A stretch of DNA of 64,000 bases. Origin: AV80 sp035536995. Lineage in GTDB: Bacteria; Verrucomicrobiota; Verrucomicrobiia; Chthoniobacterales; UBA10450. The first letter of the stretch is position 1. Every line of letters starts with the position of its first letter. The notes under the pieces were generated by a model that saw only the letters and a list, made by a program, of their open reading frames with translations, had not been told where the DNA came from and did no database searches. Where the stretch lies: the NCBI GenBank assembly GCA_035536995.1, contig DATLNB010000023.1:62001-126000 (forward strand), given 5' to 3'. A program made the position numbers and the translations under genes. Shown here piece by piece: positions 17,273 to 25,715 of this stretch.

Positions 17273-18190
17273 ATGAGCGAGAAAGCGCAGTTGGTCGTTG
17301 GAGGCAAGAAGCTGGCGGTATCGAACCTGAACAAGGTGCTTTATCCCAAGGCCGGATTCACCAAGGGCCAGGTGATCGATTATTATATCCGGATCGCGCC
17401 GGTCTTGTTGCCGCACCTCAAGGACCGGCCGCTCACGATGAAGCGGTATCCCAACGGGGTCGATCAGCCATTTTTCTACGAAAAGAATTGCCCCGTCCAT
17501 CGGCCGACCTGGGTGAAGACAGCGAAAGTCTGGAGCGAAGGCAACCAGCGGGACATGCATTATTGCCTCGCCCAGGACCTGCCGACGCTGGTTTGGGCCG
17601 CGAACCTCGCCGACATCGAGCTCCACACTTCGCTGGCGCGCAAAAAAGACGTCGCCAAGCCGACAATGATGGTGTTCGACCTCGATCCGGGCGCGCCCGC
17701 CGACATTGTCCAATGTTGTCAGGTGGGAATCTGGCTGCGGGATCTCCTCGCCGGAATGAAGTTCAAGAGCTGGGCGAAAACGTCAGGCTCGAAGGGGCTC
17801 CAGGTGTATGTGCCGCTCAATACAGCGGCGACCTTTGATGACACGAAAGCGTTATCGCGGGCGCTCGCCGAACATCTCGAACGTGAGCATCCGAAGCTCG
17901 TGATCTCGAAAATGGCGCGCGCGCTCCGGGAAGGAAAAATATTCGTGGATTGGAGCCAGAACGACGAACACAAGACGACGGTCAACGTTTATTCCTTGCG
18001 CGCCAAAGACCAGCCCACCGTCTCTACCCCCGTGACGTGGGACGAAGTCGAAGCCTGCCTGAAGAAGAAGAATGCGAACCTGCTTGTTTTTCCTTCGGAC
18101 AAAGTTTTGCAGCGCGTCGAGAAGATGGGCGACCTCTTCGAGCCCGTCGAAACGTTGAAGCAGAAGTTCCCGAAGAAGTGGGACCTGTAG
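17273..18190 (+). CDS. stand-alone LigD polymerase domain (archaeo-eukaryotic primase fold)
   Basis: A 305-aa protein equal to the polymerase domain of LigD, which adds ribo- or deoxyribonucleotides at DNA breaks in bacterial non-homologous end joining. It shows 'NLNKVLYPKAGFTKGQVIDYY', the metal-binding 'FDLDPG' (about residues 142-147), 'KTSGSKGLQVYVPL' and 'FVDWSQND'. There is no ligase or 3'-phosphoesterase domain, and no ku gene in the window. In bacteria with split systems this domain works with a separate ligase. A strong hairpin (18184-18257) overlaps its stop codon. Confidence 0.9.
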   Translation: MSEKAQLVVGGKKLAVSNLNKVLYPKAGFTKGQVIDYYIRIAPVLLPHLKDRPLTMKRYPNGVDQPFFYEKNCPVHRPTWVKTAKVWSEGNQRDMHYCLAQDLPTLVWAANLADIELHTSLARKKDVAKPTMMVFDLDPGAPADIVQCCQVGIWLRDLLAGMKFKSWAKTSGSKGLQVYVPLNTAATFDDTKALSRALAEHLEREHPKLVISKMARALREGKIFVDWSQNDEHKTTVNVYSLRAKDQPTVSTPVTWDEVEACLKKKNANLLVFPSDKVLQRVEKMGDLFEPVETLKQKFPKKWDL

Positions 18191-18257
18191 CGGCGGTCTA
18201 TGCCGCCGATAGTTGTGGATTCGATACGGTTCGGCGGTCATAGACCGCCGCTACAGG
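18184..18257. repeat. large inverted repeat, family D (GTAGCGGCGGTCTATG type)
   Basis: A near-perfect inverted repeat with 26-bp arms: 18184-18209 begins CCTGTAGCGGCGGTCTATG and 18231-18257 ends CATAGACCGCCGCTACAGG, with one extra T in the second arm. The loop is 21 bp. It begins inside the LigD-type stop codon region and ends 4 bp before the next ATG, so it fills the whole gap. A strong RNA hairpin would form in either direction. Confidence 0.85.
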
Positions 18258-18261
18258 AAAA

Positions 18262-19128
18262 ATGATCGAGCTGCTCGCTCTCGTATCGGCCGTCCTCTAC
18301 GGATCCGCTGATTTCTTCGGCGGTCTGACGGCGCGACGTGCGAACACGGTGGCGACGGTGTTTTGGTCGCAGTTCGCCGGGCTTATCGTGTTGTTGCTCG
18401 TCCTTCCGGTCCTGCCGGCGACGACCGTCAGGCAGAGCGATTGGATCTGGGGATTCATTGCCGGCTTGAGCGGCGGCATCGGTGTCGCGTTTTTATATCG
18501 CGCTCTCGCCGTGGGCGCGATGGCGGTGGTGGCGCCAACCACCGCAGTGATTGCGGCTATGATTCCTGTGCTCTTCGCTTTCGCGGCCGGCGAACGGTTG
18601 CGCCCAATGACATTTGGCGGCGTTGCCCTCGCTCTCGTTGCGATCTTACTGGTGAGCCGTCCGCCGGCGAATCAAAATGCGGAAGAACAAAGATCGCGCG
18701 GTCGTTTTCCTCCCGGCTTCGGCCTGGCCCTGCTCTCAGGCCTGGCGGTCGGGATCTTCTTTCTCTCGCTCGCGCGGACGAAGATGGAGGCCGGGATGTG
18801 GCCACTCGTCGCGGCGCGTATCGCGTCGATCGCTCTCTTTGGGATCATCGCCCTGGTCGCGAAACGAACACTGCGAATGGACCGGACGGCCACGGCGACT
18901 GCGACGATCGGTGGCGTTCTCGATATGGCGGCGAACGCTGTTTACATGACCGCGGCGCGGATCGGACCATTGAGCATTGTCGTCACCCTCGCATCGCTAT
19001 ACCCCGCCAGCACCGTGGTCCTCGCCCGCGTCGTTTTGAAAGAACATCTCAGCCGCACTCAGATCGCGGGGATTGCCTGCGCGCTCCTGGCCGTGGTGTT
19101 GATTGTTAGTCAGGGCGCGTCCGGTTGA
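18262..19128 (+). CDS. EamA/DMT-family transporter
   Basis: A 288-aa membrane protein with ten hydrophobic segments in two halves of five, the layout of the drug/metabolite transporter superfamily. 'LYGSADFFGGLTARR' opens the first EamA unit, and 'GIACALLAVVLIVSQG' closes the second, with 'PLSIVVTLASLYPASTVVLARVVLKE' as the conserved segment before it. It probably exports amino acids or other small metabolites; the substrate is unknown. The ATG comes 4 bp after a strong hairpin, so its translation may depend on folding of that element. Confidence 0.85.
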   Translation: MIELLALVSAVLYGSADFFGGLTARRANTVATVFWSQFAGLIVLLLVLPVLPATTVRQSDWIWGFIAGLSGGIGVAFLYRALAVGAMAVVAPTTAVIAAMIPVLFAFAAGERLRPMTFGGVALALVAILLVSRPPANQNAEEQRSRGRFPPGFGLALLSGLAVGIFFLSLARTKMEAGMWPLVAARIASIALFGIIALVAKRTLRMDRTATATATIGGVLDMAANAVYMTAARIGPLSIVVTLASLYPASTVVLARVVLKEHLSRTQIAGIACALLAVVLIVSQGASG

Positions 19129-19177
19129 GACCGCCGGCCGCCGCGGCCCGGCAACTCGCGACGGGTCCTCGCTACGT

Positions 19178-19291
19178 CCTCGTTCCCAAACTCGGTTTGG
19201 GAACGCACTTGTCTTCGAAACTCTGTTTCGCAACGGGGGCAACAGAGTTGCCGGGACAGCGGCATTCCCAAAACAGAGTTTGGGAACGAGG
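19178..19291. repeat. palindromic element, family B (GTTCCCAAACT type)
   Basis: A 114-bp composite of hairpins. The outer parts are CCTCGTTCCCAAACTC (19178) and GAGTTTGGGAACGAGG (ending 19291). Inside are GTTTGGGAACGCACTTGTC, a TTCGAAACTC/GTTTCG hairpin and GGCAACAGAGTTGCC. Related copies are at 33027-33084, 51045-51094 and 56144-56205. It lies between a DMT gene and a minus-strand gene that converge on it, where it could act as a bidirectional transcript end. Confidence 0.8.
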
Positions 19292-19305
19292 TGAAAGAGC
19301 GTTGC

Positions 19306-19848
19306 TTAGCCCCCGGTGCGGAATTGGTCGTCTTTGCTCTTGAACAGGATGTTGAACGTGGTCAGGGAGCCGTAACAACGAGTGATATATTGCTGGAGCT
19401 CGAACTTGTCCGCGTCGCTCAGCTTCTCACTCGCATTCACTTTTTGTTCGAGGACTCGCAGGTTGTTCCGGATCATCACGATCTTGTGGAAGAACGTTTC
19501 GAGCGGCACGTCCTTTGGCTGGAGCGAACCGTCAGCGGGTTGCATGACCAGCGTGCCGTTCTGCCACCGGTTCGCCAGCCCTTCGACAATGACATCTCTT
19601 TTTTCCAATCCGAGCGCTTCAACCGCGGCCGTAGCGGCGTCCCGGATTAAATTAGCCAGCGGCACCTGAAGCTCGCTCACCGTTGCCGTCGCCTCGGCAG
19701 ATTGCAGGTCGCTCGAGGCCGGCGCGATGGTCCGCGGCGCGTCGTCGAACGCAATTTCCGCGGTGTGTTCGGTGAGCGATCGCACGACGCCCACGCCGTA
19801 TTGCGGATGGCGCACTCTCATCCCGATGTGAAGTGATTCGATATTCAT
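19306..19848 (-). CDS. hypothetical protein with CarD/Tudor-like N-terminus
   Basis: A 180-aa cytoplasmic protein. Residues 5-40 ('LHIGMRVRHPQYGVGVVRSLTEHTAEIAF', spaced over one beta domain) resemble the small Tudor-like fold of CarD_CdnL/TRCF or the C-terminus of UvrD, which binds RNA polymerase or DNA. The rest is mostly alpha-helical with 'LETFFHKIVMIRNNLRVLEQKV' and no motif I recognise. It converges with the DMT gene across a family B palindrome and is divergent from the MFS gene. A transcription- or repair-related role is possible, but I do not recognise the family. Confidence 0.55.
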   Translation of the reverse strand: MNIESLHIGMRVRHPQYGVGVVRSLTEHTAEIAFDDAPRTIAPASSDLQSAEATATVSELQVPLANLIRDAATAAVEALGLEKRDVIVEGLANRWQNGTLVMQPADGSLQPKDVPLETFFHKIVMIRNNLRVLEQKVNASEKLSDADKFELQQYITRCYGSLTTFNILFKSKDDQFRTGG

Positions 19849-20015
19849 CTTTCTCGTTCACCCTGCGAGATCGCGTCGAAATCGCAACCCCTTTGGTAGG
19901 GACGCCGCGCTGCCGGCGTCCGTTTAACGCACGACCAATATTGAACCGGGCACGCGCCGTCTCCTACCTTTTTCATTGTCTCGGTTGGGCGGGAAACTCA
20001 TGCTCGCGCCTCGCA

Positions 20016-21395
20016 ATGACCGCATCGCATGAGGCGCCATATCCAGCCGGCTTTCGTCCACGCCGCGGATTGAACTGGTTCATCATCGGCCTCCTTTACG
20101 CTTCGTTTTACATGTGCCGGTATAATTTCCGGTTCGCCACCCCGGGGATGGTCGCCGATTTGGGCTTCACGACGTTCCAGATCACCGGGATGTTGAGCGC
20201 CTGGTCGATCGCCTATGGAACCGGGCAGCTGGTTAACGGCCTCCTGACCGACCGCATCGGCGGTAAGATCGCGATGCTCATCGGCGCCGCCGGGACAATC
20301 CTGATCAACCTGATCTTCGGGTTCGCCTCGTTCGCCGGCACCTTTTCCACCTTCGCTGCGATCTGGCTCATGAACGGATATTTCCAGTCCTTCGGCGCGC
20401 CCGGCATGATCAAAATGAATGCGGCCTGGTTCCGGCGGACCGAGCGCGGCACCTTCGCCGGCATTTTCGGGTTTATGATCCAGCTTGGGCAGTTTGCGAT
20501 CAATAACCTGGCGCCGGTCATTCTCGCGGGCTTCACTGTTGGCGCCTGGGTCATCGCAAAGAACGACTGGCATTGGCTGTTCCGGATCCCGCCGGTGATC
20601 GTCGCGCTGGCTGCCATCGCACTCGCCATTTTCGTCAAGGACACGCCCGAGGAAGCCGGATACCACGGTTTGATCGAGCCCGTCGAAACCGGGGACCAGG
20701 TCGACACCAGCAGCAAGACGACTCTGCGTGAATCTTTTACGACCATCTTTACTCATCCCCTGATCTGGTTCTACGCCGTCGCTTACGCCTGCACCGGCGC
20801 GGTCCGGAACAGCTCGGACCAGCTCATGATTCTCTATTTCCACGATCAATTGAAACTGAACCTGGCGGACAAACCGGCGGCAGTTCTTTGGACGGTCAAC
20901 CTTATGCCGCTCGTTGCCGTTCTTGGCTCCTTCAGCGCCGGAGTTATCTCCGATCGCTTTTTCAAAGGCCACCGCTCGCCCGTTGCAATGACGCTCTATT
21001 TCATCGAGTGCGCCGTCATTCTCACCGCCGCGATTGTGATTGCTGCCGGCATGGTGGGTCCGACGCCGGCAGGAATTTTCATCGGCTGTATGTTCCTCGT
21101 CCTCGTCGCGCTGACCGCGAATTCGACCCACGCGATCGTCGGGACCGCAGCCCCGATGGATATAGGCGGCCGAAAAATGGCCGGGTTTGCCTCGGGCGTA
21201 GTCGACTCATTCCAATATTACGGGACCGCCATCGCCCTGCCGGCCACCGGCTGGATGATCGATCACTACGGCTGGGGCGTGTGGTATCCAATCATGGCCG
21301 GTTTCGGCGCCATCGGCGGGGTCTCAATGTTGATGGTCATGCGCAAACAGCGACGGATGCGCTCCAGCGGCGATCTCCGGGCTGAATCTCGCTAA
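20016..21395 (+). CDS. MFS transporter of the OPA (GlpT/UhpT-like) family
   Basis: A 459-aa major facilitator with 12 predicted membrane segments. 'IIGLLYASFYMCRYNFRFATPGM' and 'IAYGTGQLVNGLLTDRIGGK' match the OPA family of organophosphate:phosphate antiporters (GlpT, UhpT, PgtP), where the Arg in helix 1 binds phosphate. It probably imports a sugar phosphate or glycerol-3-phosphate, though the substrate is unproven. The frame is open upstream to 19833, but the ATG at 20016 begins 17 residues before helix 1 and is preferred. It converges with the radical SAM gene, overlapping its stop by 4 bp (21392-21395). Confidence 0.85.
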   Translation: MTASHEAPYPAGFRPRRGLNWFIIGLLYASFYMCRYNFRFATPGMVADLGFTTFQITGMLSAWSIAYGTGQLVNGLLTDRIGGKIAMLIGAAGTILINLIFGFASFAGTFSTFAAIWLMNGYFQSFGAPGMIKMNAAWFRRTERGTFAGIFGFMIQLGQFAINNLAPVILAGFTVGAWVIAKNDWHWLFRIPPVIVALAAIALAIFVKDTPEEAGYHGLIEPVETGDQVDTSSKTTLRESFTTIFTHPLIWFYAVAYACTGAVRNSSDQLMILYFHDQLKLNLADKPAAVLWTVNLMPLVAVLGSFSAGVISDRFFKGHRSPVAMTLYFIECAVILTAAIVIAAGMVGPTPAGIFIGCMFLVLVALTANSTHAIVGTAAPMDIGGRKMAGFASGVVDSFQYYGTAIALPATGWMIDHYGWGVWYPIMAGFGAIGGVSMLMVMRKQRRMRSSGDLRAESR

Positions 21396-22510
21396 AGCAG
21401 CTCGAGCTGCTCGCCGGGCCTGCGGAACGCCGCCGTCGATAACTCGGGCCGGTCCCCGATCCCGGCGCGGCGGCACGCCACCTCGAACATCGCCCGGATC
21501 TGCTCCGCGAAAATTCCGTCGCCTTTCGTTCTGTATCCCCAACGCGGATCGTTGATCTTGCCGTTCCGGATATGCCGGATCCGGCTAAGAACCTTCTCTT
21601 TCTTCTCGGGAAAACGCTCGTCTAGCCAATGCTCGAAGAGAGGGGCGATGGCCCACGGCAGCCGGACGATGGTGTATCCCGCAAACCGGGCCCCAGCCCG
21701 CCCGCAGGCTTCCACAATCTTCGGGACTTCATGGTCCGTTAATCCAGGAATAATCGGAGCAACCATCACGCCTACAGGTATTCCCGCGGAACGAAGCGCG
21801 GCCACCGCTTCCAGTCTTGCCGACGGCGACGACGTCCGCGGCTCGAGCACCCGTTGCAACTCCGGATCGAGAGAAGTCACGGACACATTCACCGCCGCCG
21901 CGTTGTGACTGGCCAATTCCCCGAGCAAATCGATGTCTCGCGTGACCAGCCTGTTCTTCGTGATAATCGCTACCGGGTTCCGAAACTTCGCTAGCACCTC
22001 GAGGCACGACCGCGTGACGCGGAGCTTCTTCTCAATTGGCTGAAAAGGATCGGTCACCCCGCTCATGACCACGACTTGGGGTTTCCATTTCGGCGAGGAC
22101 AACTCCGCCTCGAGCAATTTCGCGGCGTCTTCCTTCACCATGATCCGGGTTTCGAAGTCGAGGCCGGCCGACATGCCCAGATATTCGTGGGTCGGCCTGG
22201 CAAAGCAGTAAATGCAACCGTGCTCACAACCGCGATACGGATTGACGCTCGTCTCGAACCCGACGTCCGGGCTGTCGTTGCGCGCGATGATGGTCTTCGT
22301 CAGGTCGCGATAAAACTGGGTTTCCCGGCGCGGTTTTGTTTCGTCCTCGCTGGTTGGATCGATTTGAACGACGTCTTCATCACCGAGATCGACATGCAGC
22401 TTCTCAAAGCGATTGGCTGGGCTCCACGAGGCCCCGCGCCCATGGACCTTCGGCAAGGGCGGGGGGGCTTCTTCAATTATGGGGACGAACTTGCTTTTAC
22501 GTTTCGGCAC
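21392..22510 (-). CDS. PA0069-type radical SAM protein
   Basis: A 372-aa radical SAM enzyme. The cluster-binding motif 'NPYRGCEHGCIYCFARP' puts the three Cys ligands at 95, 99 and 102 (CxxxCxxC). 'NVSVTSLD' and 'PVGVMVAPIIPGLTD' are radical SAM core strands. It is like SPL/DUF1848-related PA0069 proteins, which are distant relatives of spore photoproduct lyase and of unknown substrate. The N-terminus contains 'HGRGASWSPANRFEKL', a hallmark of this subfamily. It is converged on by the OPA transporter, and tRNA-Ser lies upstream on the same strand. Confidence 0.88.
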   Translation of the reverse strand: MPKRKSKFVPIIEEAPPPLPKVHGRGASWSPANRFEKLHVDLGDEDVVQIDPTSEDETKPRRETQFYRDLTKTIIARNDSPDVGFETSVNPYRGCEHGCIYCFARPTHEYLGMSAGLDFETRIMVKEDAAKLLEAELSSPKWKPQVVVMSGVTDPFQPIEKKLRVTRSCLEVLAKFRNPVAIITKNRLVTRDIDLLGELASHNAAAVNVSVTSLDPELQRVLEPRTSSPSARLEAVAALRSAGIPVGVMVAPIIPGLTDHEVPKIVEACGRAGARFAGYTIVRLPWAIAPLFEHWLDERFPEKKEKVLSRIRHIRNGKINDPRWGYRTKGDGIFAEQIRAMFEVACRRAGIGDRPELSTAAFRRPGEQLELL

Positions 22511-22606
22511 CCGACACGTTCACATGAACACATAGTTATGTCGAGCCGGCATTTTGGATTTGAACACCTGCGACTCCGGATTCTGCCCGGCCGCCGCGTG
22601 CGGCAA

Positions 22607-22691
22607 CGGAGGGGGTGGGATTCGAACCCACGAGGGCTTGCGCCCTGCCGGTTTTCAAGACCGGAGCCATCAACCACTCGACCACCCCTCC
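22607..22691 (-). tRNA. tRNA-Ser (anticodon TGA)
   Basis: An 85-nt class II tRNA read on the minus strand from 22691. The acceptor stem is GGAGGGG with CCCCTCC. The anticodon arm is CCGGT-CTTGAAA-ACCGG, giving anticodon TGA. A variable arm (GCAGGGCGCAAGCCCTC) and T arm GGGTTCGAATCCC follow. The discriminator is G, as expected for tRNA-Ser. CCA is not encoded. Confidence 0.95.
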
Positions 22692-22725
22692 TGAAAGGGT
22701 TTGACGCCGGGAACTGTGCCACCAC

Positions 22726-23340
22726 TCACGGGCTCGGCAAGGAGCGCAATCGATTCATGACGATCCACCCGCAGACTACGCCGATCACGGCCGCGGCAAC
22801 CACGTCAGACAGGTGATGCGCGCCGACGTACATTCGTGAGAACGCGATCAGCACCGGGACCACAAGTAGTCCGGCGCCGGCTCGCCGGCTCGCAAACGCC
22901 AGAGCTGCGAAGAAAGCCGTGGACGCCGCCGTGTGGCCCGAAGGAAACGCCTGGTAACGCGCACTCAAGTTCGGGCCACTCCAACCAGCGTCCGTTTGCA
23001 CGTTCGGGCGCGGTCGGCCCGCTGCGATCTTGACGACCCTTGTGCTTACTCCGGCGAGGGCGCATGCGACGATCATGGCCGCGAAGATTCGCATCCAAGG
23101 TTTACTACCGCGCCACCACGCAGCCGCGAGGAGAATGAGTCCGAGCCCCACATGCTCGGGCCAATCGCCGAATCGGCTCAAAGCCTCCATGAAAGTCCGC
23201 GTGCCCGGATCCTGGTGTCCAACCATCCAGCCGCGAACCGTACGGTCGGACAGAAAGCTCGCCACGATCAGAACAGTTGAGACCACGAAAACGAGCGCCC
23301 ACCGCCACGCGCTCCCGCGAAATTCCCGTTTGTCTTTCAC
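22726..23340 (-). CDS. PAP2-family phosphatase
   Basis: A 204-aa membrane protein with the three PAP2 motifs: 'KIAAGRPRP' (motif 1), 'PSGH' (motif 2, with the acid His) and 'SRMYVGAHHLSDV' (motif 3, with the nucleophile His). Five or six hydrophobic segments surround them. It dephosphorylates lipid phosphates, such as undecaprenyl pyrophosphate or phosphatidic acid, on the outer face of the inner membrane. The start is GTG at 23340. It is divergent from the ArnT-like glycosyltransferase, whose substrate is a polyprenyl-linked sugar, so the two may share undecaprenyl-phosphate metabolism. Confidence 0.9.
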   Translation of the reverse strand: MKDKREFRGSAWRWALVFVVSTVLIVASFLSDRTVRGWMVGHQDPGTRTFMEALSRFGDWPEHVGLGLILLAAAWWRGSKPWMRIFAAMIVACALAGVSTRVVKIAAGRPRPNVQTDAGWSGPNLSARYQAFPSGHTAASTAFFAALAFASRRAGAGLLVVPVLIAFSRMYVGAHHLSDVVAAAVIGVVCGWIVMNRLRSLPSP

Positions 23341-23365
23341 CCGGCGCTATCTTTGAATCTCGGCT

Positions 23366-24910
23366 CTGCAAGCCGCAATCCGCAATTTCGTTCTCGTTTT
23401 CATCGGCGCGCTTCTTTTTCACGTCGCGGGGACCTGGACGATCCCGCTCGTCGATCGCGACGAGCCCCGCTTTGCCGAGGCGTCCCGCGAGATGCGCGAG
23501 CGGAGCGACTACATCGTCCCATTTTTCAACGACAAATACCGGTTCGATAAGCCGCCCTTTATTTACTGGACCCAGATCGCCAGTTACCACTTCTTCGGCG
23601 AGAACGATTTCGCGGCCCGTTTTCCTTCAACGATCGCAGGCGCGTTAACCGCCGTCCTCCTCTTCGGATGGGGGCGCCGTCTGGGAGGTGAACGGGTCGG
23701 CTGGTGGGCGGCGATTATTTTCACACTTTGTCTTCAGACGTTCATCCACGCCAAGGCCTCCGTGGCCGACATGTGGCTCGTCTTTTTCGTTACCGCCGCG
23801 CATTGGCTCGGCTATGAGCTGCTTCGCGATGTGCTTGCGCCCGAGACCGCGGGCCCCCTGGCGGCTAACCGCCGCTGGAAATTGTGGCGCTTCCTCTTTT
23901 ACGTCGCGCTCGGCCTCGCTTTTCTGGCCAAGGGCCCGCTCGGCTGGCTTCCTCTGCTCACCGTCTTGAGCATGAAACTTTTCGTGCGCGATGTGCCGTT
24001 CCTTCGCCGCTTCCGGTTTGGGACAGGGATGCTCGGTGCGTTTCTGATCGTCGCGCTTTGGGGAATGCCAGCCCTCATCGTGACCAACGGCGAGTATTTC
24101 AATGTCGGCATCGGCCGTCACGTGGTCGAGCGCAGCTTCGGCCCTATGGAAGGGCATGGAAGTCAGTCCCTCGAGAGTTATCTCCTTACTCTGCCATTTT
24201 ATTTCGGAACCCTTTTCATCAGTTTTTTTCCGTGGTCGATCAAGCTGCCTTCGCTCGTCTGGCGGTTGTCACGGCAACGGGACCAAACCGATAAATACCT
24301 GCTCTCCGGGATCCTCATCATTTTCGTCGTGATGAGCGTGATCAAGACGAAGCTGCCTCATTACACACTGACCGCGTTTCCGCTCCTGGCTCTTCTCCTG
24401 GCCAGGCATCTTTTTGAATTGCAGGGTTTCTTCGTCCGGTTCCTCCGCCTCATTCTGCCGGCGCGTTTAGTTGCTTCGCCCTTTTACAATTTGCGGACTT
24501 CTCCCCGGTTCGCCAAACGCGCGGCTCTCATCGCGGTCGTGGTCGGCCTCGCCCTATCGTTCGGCGTGTTTCCGTTAATTGCCCGGAATTTTCCGAGCGC
24601 CGACCTTTTCAAGAAATCCCGGGCTGATCTCCTCCCGGCGATGGATTTCGCGAATGTCGACTATTTTGAACCGAGCGTAGTCTGGTATTTCCGCGGCCGG
24701 GCCAAGGGATTTTTTCGTGGAGTCGCTCCCGACCAGGTTGACCGATTCATGCAGCATCCTGGGCCGCGCTTTATTATCGTGCCGACCGATCTGGCGAAAG
24801 CGGTTTACCCGGAGATGCCTTCTGGCTGGAAGTCTTACCGGACGACTGGCTATAATTTCGTCAAAGGGAAGCGGGTCGATCTCACCCTTGTTCTCAAGCA
24901 ATCGCAGTGA
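23366..24910 (+). CDS. ArnT/GT39-type membrane glycosyltransferase with probable CTG start
   Basis: A 514-aa protein of the GT39/GT83 (PMT/ArnT) family, which moves a sugar from a polyprenyl phosphate to lipid A or protein at the periplasmic face. The catalytic first loop 'VDRDEPRFAEASREM' has the conserved Asp-Glu, followed by 'RFDKPPFIYWTQIASY' and about ten membrane segments. The first ATG in this frame (23492) would cut off the first helix and the Asp-Glu loop. The frame is open back to a stop at 23354-23356, and between there and 23492 there is no ATG, GTG or TTG. CTG at 23366 gives 'MQAAIRNFVLVFIGALLFHV', a normal first helix. The start is inferred; no clear Shine-Dalgarno sequence is seen. 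Confidence 0.8.
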   Translation: MQAAIRNFVLVFIGALLFHVAGTWTIPLVDRDEPRFAEASREMRERSDYIVPFFNDKYRFDKPPFIYWTQIASYHFFGENDFAARFPSTIAGALTAVLLFGWGRRLGGERVGWWAAIIFTLCLQTFIHAKASVADMWLVFFVTAAHWLGYELLRDVLAPETAGPLAANRRWKLWRFLFYVALGLAFLAKGPLGWLPLLTVLSMKLFVRDVPFLRRFRFGTGMLGAFLIVALWGMPALIVTNGEYFNVGIGRHVVERSFGPMEGHGSQSLESYLLTLPFYFGTLFISFFPWSIKLPSLVWRLSRQRDQTDKYLLSGILIIFVVMSVIKTKLPHYTLTAFPLLALLLARHLFELQGFFVRFLRLILPARLVASPFYNLRTSPRFAKRAALIAVVVGLALSFGVFPLIARNFPSADLFKKSRADLLPAMDFANVDYFEPSVVWYFRGRAKGFFRGVAPDQVDRFMQHPGPRFIIVPTDLAKAVYPEMPSGWKSYRTTGYNFVKGKRVDLTLVLKQSQ

Positions 24911-24959
24911 CGCAGCGGCGGGTTGCAGTTTAAAGTCGGTCTGTTAGGGATTGCGACCG

Positions 24960-25574
24960 ATGATCACATTTCTTAACGGCACCCTCGCTTCTGCCCTGCC
25001 GACCCAGGCGATCGTCGATGTCGGCGGGGTCGGCTACGAAGTCTTCATCCCGCTTTCCAGTTACGACAAGCTTCCGGTCCCGGGCCAGCCCGTCCAGATT
25101 CTCACTCATCTTCACGTTCGCGAGGACGCGCACATTCTCTATGGGTTCATGACCGCAGCCGAGCGCGACCTTTTTCGTCTGCTCGTCAATAACGTCAGCG
25201 GCATCGGGCCGAAACTGGCGCTCGCGGTTTTGAGCGGAATGAGCGTGGACCGTTTCAAAGCCGCGGTCGTGAATGCCGATAACGCTTCGCTCTCGAAGAT
25301 CAGCGGTCTCGGAAAAAAAACCGCCGAGCGGATCGTGCTCGAATTGAAAGACAAGCTCGGGGTTGTCGCAGCGTGGGAAGCGGCCAGCGCCGAGCATGCA
25401 CCGACCGCCGAACAAAGCCAGGCGAACGAAGCTGTCCTTGCCCTGATCGCGCTTGGCTACAAACAGGTGGACGCGCACAAGACAGTCCGCGACTTGCAGG
25501 CGAGCAACCCAGAGGTGCAGACCGCCGAAGATCTCGTCAAGAATGCCCTGAAACGAATGGCAGCCGGCCGATAA
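24960..25574 (+). CDS. ruvA: Holliday junction branch migration protein RuvA
   Basis: A 204-aa RuvA, which binds four-way DNA junctions as a tetramer and loads the RuvB motor. It has the OB-fold N-terminus 'MITFLNGTLASALPTQAIVDVGGVGYEV', two helix-hairpin-helix motifs ('LLVNNVSGIGPKLALAVLSG' and 'LSKISGLGKKTAERIVLELKDKL') and the C-terminal RuvB-binding domain with 'EAVLALIALGYK'. Size matches the family. ruvB and ruvC are not adjacent. The ATG at 24960 gives the usual N-terminus. Its TAA stop overlaps the first unit of a 7-bp repeat array. Confidence 0.97.
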   Translation: MITFLNGTLASALPTQAIVDVGGVGYEVFIPLSSYDKLPVPGQPVQILTHLHVREDAHILYGFMTAAERDLFRLLVNNVSGIGPKLALAVLSGMSVDRFKAAVVNADNASLSKISGLGKKTAERIVLELKDKLGVVAAWEAASAEHAPTAEQSQANEAVLALIALGYKQVDAHKTVRDLQASNPEVQTAEDLVKNALKRMAAGR

Positions 25575-25707
25575 GCTCCAAGCTCCAAACAGCAAGCTCC
25601 AGAGAAACATCAAATTCCAAACATCAAACTGTGAGTAGCTCGCGCCTCGTTTTTGGAGCTTGGAGCTTGGAGCTTCTTTGGAGCTTGGAGCTTGGAGCTT
25701 GGAGCTT
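25573..25707. repeat. inverted arrays of 7-bp repeats between ruvA and the next gene
   Basis: The left array (25573-25628) is eight 7-bp units: AAGCTCC twice, AAACAGC, AAGCTCC, AGAGAAA, CATCAAA, TTCCAAA and CATCAAA. It starts inside the ruvA stop codon. The right array is GGAGCTT three times (25655-25675), CTTT, then GGAGCTT four times (25680-25707), ending 8 bp before the next ATG. AAGCTCC and GGAGCTT are reverse complements, so the arrays can form a stem. Confidence 0.9.
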
Positions 25708-25715
25708 TTAACGCG

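Noticed and set aside
19998..21131. A 377-codon minus-strand frame opposite the OPA transporter.
   Set aside because: It is Asp/Glu/Gly-rich and non-globular; the plus-strand transporter explains the region.
25653..25715. Upstream extension of the 449-aa protein through the GGAGCTT array.
   Set aside because: It would translate the repeats (ELGAWSL-type peptide), and an ATG follows directly after the array.
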